Assembly: GCA_964507825.1 (NCBI GenBank)
Contig: CAZDQM010000041.1
Coordinates: 1-64,000, forward strand
DNA from: JAWVZS01 sp964507825
GTDB lineage: Archaea; Thermoproteota; Nitrososphaeria; Nitrososphaerales; Nitrosopumilaceae
Direction: 5' to 3'
DNA: 64,000 nucleotides
Shown: piece by piece, positions 7,257 through 16,367 of the stretch
Numbering within the stretch: the first letter of the stretch is position 1
Layout: each line of letters starts with the position of its first letter
Program-made: the position numbers and the translations under genes
Notes under the pieces: generated by a model
The model's database searches: none
Told to the model about the DNA's origin: nothing
Seen by the model: the letters and a program-made list of their open reading frames with translations, nothing else

Positions 7257-10200
7257 CTAACTCTTTTTCTTTTTTGCAACCTGCATGTACAAGTCGACGG
7301 TGCCGCTGCCGATTGGAATGTTGCTTCCAACGATGACGTTTTCGGTTATGCCCTTAAGCCGTTCGATTTCCCCGCCGAGTGCGGCATGCGCTATAGTCGG
7401 AACAGTAATCTCAAAAGCCGCCCTTGCCAGCACGCTGTCTTTGGTACCAGCAATCCCATGCCTGCCAATCTGCTGCATGTATCCCCGGGAACACATCAGG
7501 TCCGATACCAGCATGATATACCGCAGATCAACTTCAAGGCCCTGATCCTCAAGCGTGTTGCGCAGCTCGTTGATCAGCGCGTTGCGTGCGGCTTCGATTC
7601 CCAAGGTGCTTGCAATCTCAAAGACGTTGTTTGTTCTTACCTGTGTCTTGTCAATTCCCCCCACCTCAAGAATCTTTGGCAGGTTGGAGCCAGTAGACTG
7701 GATCATCCACTCGTCATCCTTTTGAACTAGGGTGACGCGTTCAATGTCCGGAACCCCCTTTACGGTAGAGTTTAGAACCTTGTTTCTGATTGTAATGACG
7801 GTAGGCGCGTCTGACTCTTCTACCAGCTTTAAGACAATCACATGTCCCAATACCTCGGACTTGAATTTTTTGTTTGAGGCAAGTGCGGCCTCTACGTCGT
7901 CGACGGTACATCCCCTCTCGTCCAGTCTCTTTTCACTTAGCCGTAGCTTGATCTCGGTGGCATAATCGGTATCCGTATCGGCGACTAGCGCGCTTACCTT
8001 AGTCTGCAGTACGTTGCGGGCTACCTCAATCGCATTTTCCCTGGATTTTTTTGATTCATCATCAAGATAGATGTCCATCGTAGGTGTGACCGGCTTTTTC
8101 CTTGCATCCACTAGTTCAATTAGTCTTGGAAGTCCCAGTGTTACGTTTCTTTCCCTGATGCCTGCAAAGTGAAACGTTCGCAGTGTCATTTGCGTGCCAG
8201 GCTCTCCTAGCGATTGTGCGGTGATGATACCGACTGCCTGCCCGGGTTCCACCTTTGCCTTGTTGTAAAGATCCAGTCCTTTTTTGCCAACCTTGTCCGC
8301 GCCGTCCTTGCTTAGATCCGAGTCGACAAGGGCGTTTGTGACGATTTCACGCAGTCGCGGATTAAACGTCTTTGTGTATTTTTTAGCAATGGCAACAATG
8401 TCATTCTCGGATGCGCCTGCGCCAGAGTCGATGATCTTTTCGGATTCAATGAGCCTCTCGACGTTGAACGCCTCCCCATGATCGCTCTTTGCAACGTCGA
8501 TTCCATCCTCACCATACAGAAACTGGACTATATGGCCATGCGGGTCCCTGACAGTTCCGTCATATTCCAGCTTTATGTGTTCAAGCGCATTGATGAGCCT
8601 ACGCTGCATATAGCCGCTCTGCTGAGTCCTGACTGCAGTATCTACGAGTCCCTCCCTGCCGCCCATTGCGTGGAAGAAAAATTCTAGGGCAGTAAGTCCC
8701 TCACGATAATTGGTCTTGACAAAGCCGTGTGCGTCAGGATCATCGTCGTTCTCTTTGTAATGGGGCAGCGCCCTGTTGTTGTAACCTGTAAGGAGCCGCT
8801 TGCCACGCCTAGACTGCTGCCCTAGCGCCCCGGCCATCTGGCCTATGTTGAGCGCCGAACCCCTGGCTCCCGTGGTCGCCATTATCCTTGCAGAGTTTGC
8901 TTTGTCTAGCGCCTGATCTGCCGCATTGCCTGCCGCGTCCCTTGCCTTTGAGAGTTCATTGACAATGTATGCCTCAAGCGCTTCTTCAGGTGAGAGGCCC
9001 CTTGTAAGCTTTAGGGTCCCGCGCTTTGCCTGCGATACTAGGTCGTCTACAGCATCATAATGTTTTTTGATCTGATCAAGTATTCCTTGCTTGGTCTTTT
9101 CGGTCAGCTCCAGATCACCATATCCATAACTGAACCCGTAATGAGTGATGAACTGCTTTGCTACGACGAGTACAGAGTTTAGGAATTTTTTCGCCTTTGC
9201 ATTTCCATAATCCTTGGCAATCCTGTGCAGTACGCTTTCTGGCTCTTCGGCGCCAATTGACGACTTGTCGATGACGCCGCTGATCAGCTCGCCGTTTTTA
9301 ATCACCACGTCCTTTTGTTTGCCGCTAGTTCCTCTGGACCACTTGGACGTGATCACGTAATTGAAATCATCGGGTAGAAATACCGAGAAGAGCTGCTTGC
9401 CGGTGTACATCGGGCCGTCTGGCCCACTCTCTACCGGTTGTGGCAATGTTCCCGCGTATCCGCCAAGCATTGCAAGGTTGGAGAATTCTTGGACGGTCAG
9501 CCGGGTATCATCCTTGGTAAGCAGATAGGAACCCGTGATAAAGTCTCGCAGTCCCCCAATGATCGGGCCGCCGTACCTAGGTGAGATGAGCTGGTCCTGA
9601 ACCCTCATGAGGAGAATCGCCTCTGCGCGCGCCTCCTCACTCTGAGGCACATGAAGGTTCATCTCATCGCCGTCAAAGTCTGCGTTGTATGGAGGGCACA
9701 CTGATGGGTGTAGTCGGAAGGTTTTTCCCGGAAGCACTCGAACATAATGCGCCATGATGGACATCTGGTGTAGCGACGGTTGCCGGTTAAACATCACAAT
9801 ATCCCCGTTAGAGAGGTGCCTCTCAACTAGGTATCCAATCTCAAGCGTTTCGGCAATGGTGGATCTGTCTTCGACGAAATCTAGCCTGATCTTGACCTTG
9901 TCAGGCCTCATGATATAGTTGACACCGGGGAACTGGTTGGGCCCGTTGATGACTAGTTTCCTCATCCTTTCAATATTCCACTCTGTTACAATTTCAGGAA
10001 TGGTCAGCTTCATCGCCACGGTTTCTGGAACCCCGACCTCGGACAGATCAAGATTCGGATCAGGTGAGATTACAGTTCTGCTTGAAAAGTCAACCCTCTT
10101 TCCCGACAGCGAGCCGCGGAACCTGCCCTCCTTTCCCTTGAGTCTTTGTGTCAGTGTCTTTAGTGGCCTGCCAGATCGGTGGTGCGCCTGAGGAATTCCA

Positions 10201-11054
10201 GACACCTCGTTGTCAAAATACGTCGTAGTATGATACTGTAATAGATCGACTAGATCTTGGACTATTAGCGGCGGGGTTCCCGCCTCCTTGCTCTCCTTGA
10301 GCCTCTGATTGACACGTATGATATCAACCATCTTGTGTGTAAGATCATCCTCGGAGCGAATTCCCGTCTCTAGTATGATCGAGGGCCTTACGGTTACCGG
10401 TGGAACCGGTAGCGCCTGAAGTATGAACCATTCCGGCCTCGCCGTATTATAATCGTAAGAGAGCAGGGCTAGATCCTCATCTAGTATTTGTGAGAACCGT
10501 TCCCGTATAGTAATTGGCAACAGCCTGTGCTCACCGATATCGGTCTTTTCGACAAAGATTGTGGGCTTTGTAAATATTAATTCATACTGCACCTTTCCGC
10601 AGTGCGGGCACTCTTTTGCCTTTTTTGCCTTTTCAAGGATCTGCTCTGGGATCCTCTTTTGTGAGATTATTGTGTAGGCGGCTTCACGTTTTTTGATTTT
10701 TGCAAACTCGTCTAGCTCATCTTGTGAAACGTTCAGTCTAGAGCAGGAGCGGCATGTCGCCAAAAGCAGTTTGTGTATGTTGTCAATGAATGCAATGTGC
10801 AGTACCGGTTCTGCAAGCTCGATGTGGCCAAAGTGTCCCGGACACCTTGCGGCGGTATTTCCACAGGTAAGGCATTTCTGCCCGGGTTCTAACGTGCCAA
10901 GACGCCCGTCCATAAGGCCGCCTTGGACAGGCATCCCATCCTCATCATATGTCTCCGGTGCGGTGATCTCCGCAACCGAGTATTTCCTAATCTCGCTTGG
11001 CGACCAAACAGAAAACCTGATCCCGTCAATTGATTTTATGGTTTGAACCGACAT
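7257..11054 (-). CDS. rpoA: DNA-directed RNA polymerase subunit A (Rpo1, unsplit A'+A'')
   Basis: A single 1265-residue frame covers both A' and A'' of other archaea. The N-terminal zinc site has CLTCG (Cys61, Cys64), Cys71 and His74; a second CxxC pair lies near CRSCS, followed by CPHCGK. The catalytic NADFDGDEMNLH is at about residues 456-467. The A'' part continues without a break through GEPGTQMTLRTFHFAG. An unsplit A subunit is a recognised Nitrososphaerota trait. The start codon overlaps the rpoB stop by 1 nt. It is transcribed after rpoH and rpoB. Confidence 0.98.
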   Translation of the reverse strand: MSVQTIKSIDGIRFSVWSPSEIRKYSVAEITAPETYDEDGMPVQGGLMDGRLGTLEPGQKCLTCGNTAARCPGHFGHIELAEPVLHIAFIDNIHKLLLATCRSCSRLNVSQDELDEFAKIKKREAAYTIISQKRIPEQILEKAKKAKECPHCGKVQYELIFTKPTIFVEKTDIGEHRLLPITIRERFSQILDEDLALLSYDYNTARPEWFILQALPVPPVTVRPSIILETGIRSEDDLTHKMVDIIRVNQRLKESKEAGTPPLIVQDLVDLLQYHTTTYFDNEVSGIPQAHHRSGRPLKTLTQRLKGKEGRFRGSLSGKRVDFSSRTVISPDPNLDLSEVGVPETVAMKLTIPEIVTEWNIERMRKLVINGPNQFPGVNYIMRPDKVKIRLDFVEDRSTIAETLEIGYLVERHLSNGDIVMFNRQPSLHQMSIMAHYVRVLPGKTFRLHPSVCPPYNADFDGDEMNLHVPQSEEARAEAILLMRVQDQLISPRYGGPIIGGLRDFITGSYLLTKDDTRLTVQEFSNLAMLGGYAGTLPQPVESGPDGPMYTGKQLFSVFLPDDFNYVITSKWSRGTSGKQKDVVIKNGELISGVIDKSSIGAEEPESVLHRIAKDYGNAKAKKFLNSVLVVAKQFITHYGFSYGYGDLELTEKTKQGILDQIKKHYDAVDDLVSQAKRGTLKLTRGLSPEEALEAYIVNELSKARDAAGNAADQALDKANSARIMATTGARGSALNIGQMAGALGQQSRRGKRLLTGYNNRALPHYKENDDDPDAHGFVKTNYREGLTALEFFFHAMGGREGLVDTAVRTQQSGYMQRRLINALEHIKLEYDGTVRDPHGHIVQFLYGEDGIDVAKSDHGEAFNVERLIESEKIIDSGAGASENDIVAIAKKYTKTFNPRLREIVTNALVDSDLSKDGADKVGKKGLDLYNKAKVEPGQAVGIITAQSLGEPGTQMTLRTFHFAGIRERNVTLGLPRLIELVDARKKPVTPTMDIYLDDESKKSRENAIEVARNVLQTKVSALVADTDTDYATEIKLRLSEKRLDERGCTVDDVEAALASNKKFKSEVLGHVIVLKLVEESDAPTVITIRNKVLNSTVKGVPDIERVTLVQKDDEWMIQSTGSNLPKILEVGGIDKTQVRTNNVFEIASTLGIEAARNALINELRNTLEDQGLEVDLRYIMLVSDLMCSRGYMQQIGRHGIAGTKDSVLARAAFEITVPTIAHAALGGEIERLKGITENVIVGSNIPIGSGTVDLYMQVAKKKKS

Positions 11055-14000
11055 TATACCCTCTCCTTTATCAGCAATCGGGGTGCGACGTTGAGGCTTT
11101 GCATCTCCTGCAACAGCAGCTTGAACGCATATGCAACGGATATAGACGATACCTTCGCCTTGTCACCGCATACCCTGCAGACGTATTTTCTCTGCTTTAC
11201 ATCCTGATATGCCACAAGGCCGCATCGTTCACAGATGTAGACATCGGATTTGTCCGATTCATCAAGCAAGCGGTCCTTGAGAATCATCGATGCCCCATAT
11301 GCAATCAGGCAGTCACGCTCCATTTCACCAAACCGGAGACCGCCGCCGCGCGCCCTACCTTCCGTCGGCTGCTTTGTAAGCATCTGGACCTGACCGCGCG
11401 CCCTAGCGTGAATTTTGTCGGCCACCATGTGATGCAGTTTTTGATAGTATACGACACCGATGAAGACATCGGCAGGGAATGACTTGCCGGTCCTCCCATC
11501 ATACATCGTTTCCTTGCCCGAATATTTAAAGCCGTGAGCATCCATGACCTGCTTTACCTCGTCCATTTTTTCACCTACAAATGCAGAACCGTCAAACTTG
11601 TCGCCACGGAGTGCGGCCGCCTTGCCGCAGATAGACTCCATGAACATTCCAACCGTCATTCGGGACGGGAATGCATGTGGGTTAATCAGGACATCTGGAG
11701 AAATCCCGTCTTTGGTGTACGGCAGGTCCTCGTTCTTTGCTAGTATGCCAAGGACTCCCTTCTGCCCATGCCGTGACGCAAATTTGTCTCCAATTTCCGG
11801 GATTCTTACGTCCCTAACTCTGATCTTGTACATCTTTCCACCCTCGTTGGACTGTGTCATGACCACGGTGTCGACGACACCAGTCTCCGACGGCCTTACG
11901 CCGATTGATGTATCCCGCCGATATGGTCCAGAAGACTCGAACTCACGATACTCCTCCATGAAGCGTGGCGGGCTGGTTTTTCCAATCAGGATGTCGCCGC
12001 CTAGCACCGAGGACTCGGTTGCAATGACGCCGTCCTCCTCAAGCATACGGTACGCCTTTTCCCCCTTGTATCCCCGGATGTTTTCATTGGGATCGGGAAT
12101 CTCAAAGTTGTCCCTCATTCCGCCCGGATACTGCTTTGCCTCCGCGTCGTAGATTCGATAAAAAAACGTCCTGCCAAGGCCGCGGTCAACTGAGGCCTGA
12201 CTGAGAACGATTGCATCCTCTATATTATAGCCGTCAAACGGCAACACGGCAACTACGCAGTTCTGGCCTGCCGGCCTCTTCTCGAGTCCAAGCAGGTTCA
12301 TTGCCTTGGTGTTTACAATAGGAGTCTGCGGATACAGCATGAAATGTTGTCGAACATATGTGCTGGTGTTCATCATCGGTGTAGAGAACCCAAGACTCTG
12401 CTTTGCCATGGCGGACTCGTACGTGTTTCTTGGTGACTGGTTATGCTCCGGATATGGAATAATTGATGCACCAGCCCCTAGTATCGCGGACGGGAAGATC
12501 TCCAAATGCGTGTGCGCCTTTGTGTCTTTTTCATCTAGGGCAATGTAGCAGTTTTCCTCCTCGTTGGCGTCAATCAGTTCAATTATACCCATGCGCAACA
12601 GGTCGTTCCAAGACAAGAGATCCGTTAATAGCTTGTCTAGCAGATCAGCAGTAAGAAGCGACTTGCCGTCCCGAATGATAATGAGTGGGCGCAACACCCT
12701 TCCTGCGTTGCAATTGATGTAGATTCTTTTGGTTGCGCCATCCCGCTCAGATTTATGGAAGGAGATTCCAATGTGCGGGTGGATCTTGGAGTTTCTTCTC
12801 AGTTCACGAAGTAAGTCTGCTAGCTGCTGGCCGTCTTTATAATATCCAATCAGCCGGCCGTCAACAAACACCCTAGTACCATCCTCCTTGGCACTCTCCT
12901 TGGCATCTAGAAAGTATACTGTTCCCAGATCATACAGTTTTTCAATAATCTCCTCAGATGGTACGTTTACCGATATGATTGCAGATAGTGCCAAATTCTT
13001 TACTAGTCCACAGTTTGAGCCTTCAGGAGTCTCACTAGGGCAGATTCTGCCGAAATGTGTGGCGTGCAGGTCCCGCGCCTCGAAGTTTGGCTGGGTTCTA
13101 CTCAAGGGAGACTGGATTCTTCTAAGATGGCTGATGGTAGACAAGTAGTTCGTCCTGTCCAAGAGCTGTGTTACTCCCACCCGTCCGCGCCCCCAGTTTC
13201 CGGTAGCTATGGCGTTGTTCAGCTTGTCAGTGATGATGCCGGGCCGGATTGCAGCTGCGACCGCGTTGATTCCACGCTTTTGACCGGAGCGCTCGAGCTG
13301 ATATTTCATGTCGCGTACGAGATTCCTAAACGCCGTCCTGAAGAGATCCGCCAGCATCTGTCCGGCGAACTTTATGACTTTGTTGCCGTAATGATCCTTG
13401 TCGTCTGGGATGATCCATCCAAGTTTTAACTCTAATAGCTTGCAGGCGGCCTCGCCTAGAAACTGCGCCTTTTCCTTCCTGTTTTCCGGGTGCTTGCCCA
13501 AGTGTGGCAACAGCCCCCAGTCAAGAAGTGTTTCGGCCCTCTTGATCTGAAACTCTTCTAGCATTCCAGGCGCGATGCGCTTGCTTATGTACACTATGGC
13601 ATCCTTGGACGACGGGACGTCGCCTGCCTTTTCAAAGGAGCCTTCTAGCTCATCTTGAATTTCATCTACTAGCGATACCGAACCTGCAATCTCCCTGTCT
13701 GATTCTAGGCCAAGCGCCCGCATCAGAGTCACAACCGGAATGTCCACCGGCGAGCCGGGAATCCTTGCAACGATGAGTCCGTCGCCCTTCATTACAAGCT
13801 CTAGTTTGGCGCGATAGCCGACAATAGAAGAATATACCTTGGCCTTGAACACGGTGTTACCGCCGACAATCTCCTTGTCCACAATAATTTTGTTATAGGA
13901 GAGATCCTCCAATCCCACAATCACTCTTTCAGATCCGTTAATGATGAAATAGCCGCCTGGATCGTTTGAGTCCTCACCGTGTTCAATCAGCTTTTGATCA

Positions 14001-14401
14001 GAAAAGTTGTGGAGAATGCAAGCGTTGGATTTTGCCATGACGGGAACGTCCCCTATGTGAACAAACCTAGACTCTAGTGTCTTGCCGTCTTCAACCACGT
14101 TTGCCTCCATCATGACTGGGGCAGAGTATGAAACATTTCGAAGCCTAGCTTCGGCAGGAGTTATGCGGGTGATGGAACCGTCAAGCTCCATCATTCGCGG
14201 CTGTTGCAGTTTTACCTTTCCAAGCTGAATCTTGTACGGATACTCTGCGTTTTCAATTTCAATCTGCGCCACCTCATCAATGATGCTTTGCAGGCCGCGT
14301 TCTAGAAACTCGTCAAATGAGTTAAGGTGTTGTCGGGCGATGCCTTCACGATTTAAAATGTCCTGAATGATTGGCCAGCGCTTGAGTGAGGAATCTGCCA
14401 T
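11054..14401 (-). CDS. rpoB: DNA-directed RNA polymerase subunit B (Rpo2, unsplit)
   Basis: A 1115-residue second-largest subunit in one piece, unlike the B'/B'' split of many methanogens and halophiles. Landmarks are GYFIINGSERVIVGLEDLS in the N-terminal lobe, SNCGLVKNLAL in the middle, the GDKFASRHGQKGVLG hybrid-binding region and a C-terminal zinc site with CERCG and CRVCG near residues 1066-1088. It begins directly after the rpoH stop with no spacer and overlaps rpoA by 1 nt, so rpoH-rpoB-rpoA are translated from one message. Confidence 0.98.
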   Translation of the reverse strand: MADSSLKRWPIIQDILNREGIARQHLNSFDEFLERGLQSIIDEVAQIEIENAEYPYKIQLGKVKLQQPRMMELDGSITRITPAEARLRNVSYSAPVMMEANVVEDGKTLESRFVHIGDVPVMAKSNACILHNFSDQKLIEHGEDSNDPGGYFIINGSERVIVGLEDLSYNKIIVDKEIVGGNTVFKAKVYSSIVGYRAKLELVMKGDGLIVARIPGSPVDIPVVTLMRALGLESDREIAGSVSLVDEIQDELEGSFEKAGDVPSSKDAIVYISKRIAPGMLEEFQIKRAETLLDWGLLPHLGKHPENRKEKAQFLGEAACKLLELKLGWIIPDDKDHYGNKVIKFAGQMLADLFRTAFRNLVRDMKYQLERSGQKRGINAVAAAIRPGIITDKLNNAIATGNWGRGRVGVTQLLDRTNYLSTISHLRRIQSPLSRTQPNFEARDLHATHFGRICPSETPEGSNCGLVKNLALSAIISVNVPSEEIIEKLYDLGTVYFLDAKESAKEDGTRVFVDGRLIGYYKDGQQLADLLRELRRNSKIHPHIGISFHKSERDGATKRIYINCNAGRVLRPLIIIRDGKSLLTADLLDKLLTDLLSWNDLLRMGIIELIDANEEENCYIALDEKDTKAHTHLEIFPSAILGAGASIIPYPEHNQSPRNTYESAMAKQSLGFSTPMMNTSTYVRQHFMLYPQTPIVNTKAMNLLGLEKRPAGQNCVVAVLPFDGYNIEDAIVLSQASVDRGLGRTFFYRIYDAEAKQYPGGMRDNFEIPDPNENIRGYKGEKAYRMLEEDGVIATESSVLGGDILIGKTSPPRFMEEYREFESSGPYRRDTSIGVRPSETGVVDTVVMTQSNEGGKMYKIRVRDVRIPEIGDKFASRHGQKGVLGILAKNEDLPYTKDGISPDVLINPHAFPSRMTVGMFMESICGKAAALRGDKFDGSAFVGEKMDEVKQVMDAHGFKYSGKETMYDGRTGKSFPADVFIGVVYYQKLHHMVADKIHARARGQVQMLTKQPTEGRARGGGLRFGEMERDCLIAYGASMILKDRLLDESDKSDVYICERCGLVAYQDVKQRKYVCRVCGDKAKVSSISVAYAFKLLLQEMQSLNVAPRLLIKERV

Positions 14402-14653
14402 CTAAACCTCCACCACATATCTATAATAAATCGCCTCGCCGGCAGTAGCGCTCTTTCTTGTAATCTTTATCATGTCCCCGGGTTTTACACCTAATCCCAG
14501 AATCGCATGATCATCGGCAAAGATCAGCGGCAGTTCGGTCGGTTGGCAGTTGAATTTTTTGAGAACCTTCTCGGCGTCCTTTTTCGTCATGATTTCATGC
14601 TTGGGGACATAGATGTGATCAGGTACCAGTATGGGGTTTTTCTTGGTCGCCAT
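14402..14653 (-). CDS. rpoH: DNA-directed RNA polymerase subunit H (Rpo5)
   Basis: An 83-residue homologue of the C-terminal domain of eukaryotic Rpb5. It contains VPDHIYVPKHEIMTKKDAEK at about residues 9-28 and the conserved basic ITRKSATAGEAIYYRYV C-terminus. It is the first gene of the polymerase operon and abuts rpoB exactly. The 182-nt region upstream is shared with the divergent PEFG-CTERM gene and must hold promoters for both directions. Confidence 0.96.
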   Translation of the reverse strand: MATKKNPILVPDHIYVPKHEIMTKKDAEKVLKKFNCQPTELPLIFADDHAILGLGVKPGDMIKITRKSATAGEAIYYRYVVEV

Positions 14654-14804
14654 TAGAACACGCCTCGGAAAATAACATTAGCTGTAGAGAAAAATAATCC
14701 TAACAAACTGACACGAATCGGCATGTGGTCAATATATATCTAGTTAGAAAAATGCCAAAAAAACTCTATCTTTTCTTCCATAGGTCAAATATTATTTTTT
14801 TAAC

Positions 14805-14812
14805 CTTAAATA
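14805..14812 (+). promoter_or_regulatory. TATA-like box of first PEFG-CTERM gene
   Basis: CTTAAATA is centred 28 nt upstream of the ATG at 14836, inside an A/T-rich stretch. The distance fits an archaeal promoter giving a leaderless or nearly leaderless transcript, and this supports the ATG over the longer upstream frame. Confidence 0.55.
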
Positions 14813-14835
14813 GTATTATTCAAGGCGTAAAACCT

Positions 14836-15708
14836 ATGAAGACACATCTTTCGGTGCTACTCATATCTGCAATGCTAATTGCAAGTACAGGACTAGCACC
14901 GTCTTTTGCACAAGTCGTGGAACCAATCACCGTTTCAACAGACAAGGAATCATACTCCGACGGAGACACCGTGATCGTATCCGGCGAGGTAAGAGAGAGG
15001 CTGTCAGGTGTTCCAGTCAGCCTAAGAGTGATTGCTGCAAACGGTAACCTTGTCACCGTCCAACAGATAGATGTTGGGGTAGACAACAAGTTCAGTACCA
15101 CGTTAACTGCAGGCGGCGCGGTGTGGAGTTCAAGCGGGGAGTATACTATCAACGCCCAGTACGGAAGCAAACAGCGCGTTGCAGAAACAACGTTTGACTT
15201 TGGTGGATCATCAAGTCCAGAACCCGGCACCGATCCCGGTCCCGATCCCGGTCCTAGCATGAACACAGACGCAACATTTACCGTGGATGCAGGTGAGGCA
15301 GGTACGTTCAATGTCGGTTACACAATCACCGGAGGAAGTATCGAAAACATCTCAGTTGACGGAGAAACTTCGTCACTGATTGTTACAATCGATGCAACAG
15401 ACGATGGTGAACTGACCCTGACATTGCCAAGAGAGGTTATTGATGCCAAGATGGGCGGTTGTGAAGGTGCGGACGACGTTTTCTACGTCCTCGTAGATGC
15501 CGAAGAGGTTGATTTTAACGAGTCAAAGACCTCCGACGACAGGACTCTGACAATAGAGTTTGGTGCAGGTTCTGACGAGATTGAAATAATCGGCACTTGT
15601 GCGATTCCGGAATTTGGCACCATTGCAGCCCTGATTCTAGCAGTAGCAATCATATCCATAATTGCAATCTCTGCAAGATCCAGACTCAGTATAATGCCAA
15701 AGTACTAG
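14836..15708 (+). CDS. PEFG-CTERM surface protein 1
   Basis: A 290-residue exported protein. The signal peptide (MKTHLSVLLISAMLIASTGLAPSFAQ begins it; cleavage after about residue 26) decides the start. Residues 30-125 form an Ig-like module with a DKESYSDGDTVIVSGEV opening and GEYTINAQYG end. A Pro/Gly/Asp linker (PGTDPGPDPGPDPGPS) leads to a second beta-domain ending in GTCAIPEFG. The tail is PEFG, a hydrophobic helix, then RSRLSIMPKY: the tripartite PEFG-CTERM sorting signal thought to be processed by an archaeosortase in Thaumarchaeota. It is first of four tandem relatives. Function is probably cell-envelope structure. Confidence 0.88.
   Translation: MKTHLSVLLISAMLIASTGLAPSFAQVVEPITVSTDKESYSDGDTVIVSGEVRERLSGVPVSLRVIAANGNLVTVQQIDVGVDNKFSTTLTAGGAVWSSSGEYTINAQYGSKQRVAETTFDFGGSSSPEPGTDPGPDPGPSMNTDATFTVDAGEAGTFNVGYTITGGSIENISVDGETSSLIVTIDATDDGELTLTLPREVIDAKMGGCEGADDVFYVLVDAEEVDFNESKTSDDRTLTIEFGAGSDEIEIIGTCAIPEFGTIAALILAVAIISIIAISARSRLSIMPKY
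15610..15708 (+). repeat. PEFG-CTERM tail repeat, copy 1
   Basis: The last 99 nt of the gene (PEFG codons through stop). It differs from copy 2 at 4 positions and from copy 3 at 3 positions, far closer than the rest of the genes. Similarity with copy 3 continues past the stop into the first bases of the T-rich tail. Confidence 0.95.
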
Positions 15709-15712
15709 ACAC

Positions 15713-15730
15713 CTTTTCTTTTTTCTTTTT
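15713..15730 (+). terminator. Oligo-T terminator after PEFG-CTERM gene 1
   Basis: Three T-tracts of 4, 6 and 5 T follow the stop within 22 nt without a stem-loop, the usual form of archaeal intrinsic terminators. Confidence 0.6.
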
Positions 15731-15992
15731 AATAGAATATGCAAATGCGGGCATCCGCGCCCAATGCAATCCTGTTGTGCAAATCCAGCACGTATCAGGT
15801 TGTACGAGTAATAGTATCACATCAGTAGAAGAGCTGCCAACATGAGTCTTCAGGATTTAGCAAAAAAAATCAGTGTGATTATAATCATCGTATCAGGCAT
15901 CTAGACACGTTGACTATGCAAAAGCAATACGCGTTACACCATAAAAAACTAGGATGTGGTCCAGTATCTGGAAGGAGTGGAAAATTCTACTC

Positions 15993-16016
15993 CATGCAGG
16001 CATGAAAACCTGCATG
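15993..16016. repeat. Perfect 8-bp hairpin in long intergenic gap
   Basis: CATGCAGG (15993-16000) is followed by an 8-nt loop and its exact reverse complement CCTGCATG (16009-16016). It is not followed by a T-tract, so it does not look like a terminator. Role unknown. Confidence 0.6.
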
Positions 16017-16334
16017 ATTGGCAGGTGCGGGCATCTGCTGACGATATTGTATAACAATACGTTACCGAGTCTAGTCGACTGTGCCGGACCGTGCGAGTTC
16101 ACGGCTAGTCCGGATCGAGGCGAACCCAACACAAAGAGTCCGTCTGACTCAAGTACCGGTCAGGCCCGTGAAAAGTAATCCAGGTAGATTGTAACATCAA
16201 ACCGGTATGGCCCGATATACAATTCCAAGAATCCAAAATATACCATGCAGGCCGCTTTGTATAATATACAGGAATCACCACACAGTATAGGTGGTTCAGG
16301 GCGAATTTTGCCCCCCGATTATGTAATCAAAAAC

Positions 16335-16346
16335 GCTTTAATAATA
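16335..16346 (+). promoter_or_regulatory. TATA-like box of second PEFG-CTERM gene
   Basis: GCTTTAATAATA is centred about 27 nt upstream of the ATG at 16368, the spacing expected of a leaderless archaeal transcript. Confidence 0.55.
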
Positions 16347-16367
16347 ATGATTATTCTAGATGATTAG

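Larger units (their letters stand above)
15709..16367. other. 659-nt non-coding region between PEFG-CTERM genes 1 and 2
   Basis: No convincing gene is visible. It holds the T-rich terminator, a perfect hairpin at 15993-16016, and two similar 12-mers (TGCGGGCATCCG at 15746-15757; TGCGGGCATCTG at 16026-16037). The last 35 nt hold the promoter of gene 2. A 20-codon frame at 15843-15905 lacks support. A small non-coding RNA is possible. Confidence 0.6.

Noticed and set aside
15843..15905. A 20-codon frame (MSLQDLAKKIS...) in the long gap between PEFG genes.
   Set aside because: Too short, with no clear promoter, ribosome site or recognisable motif.
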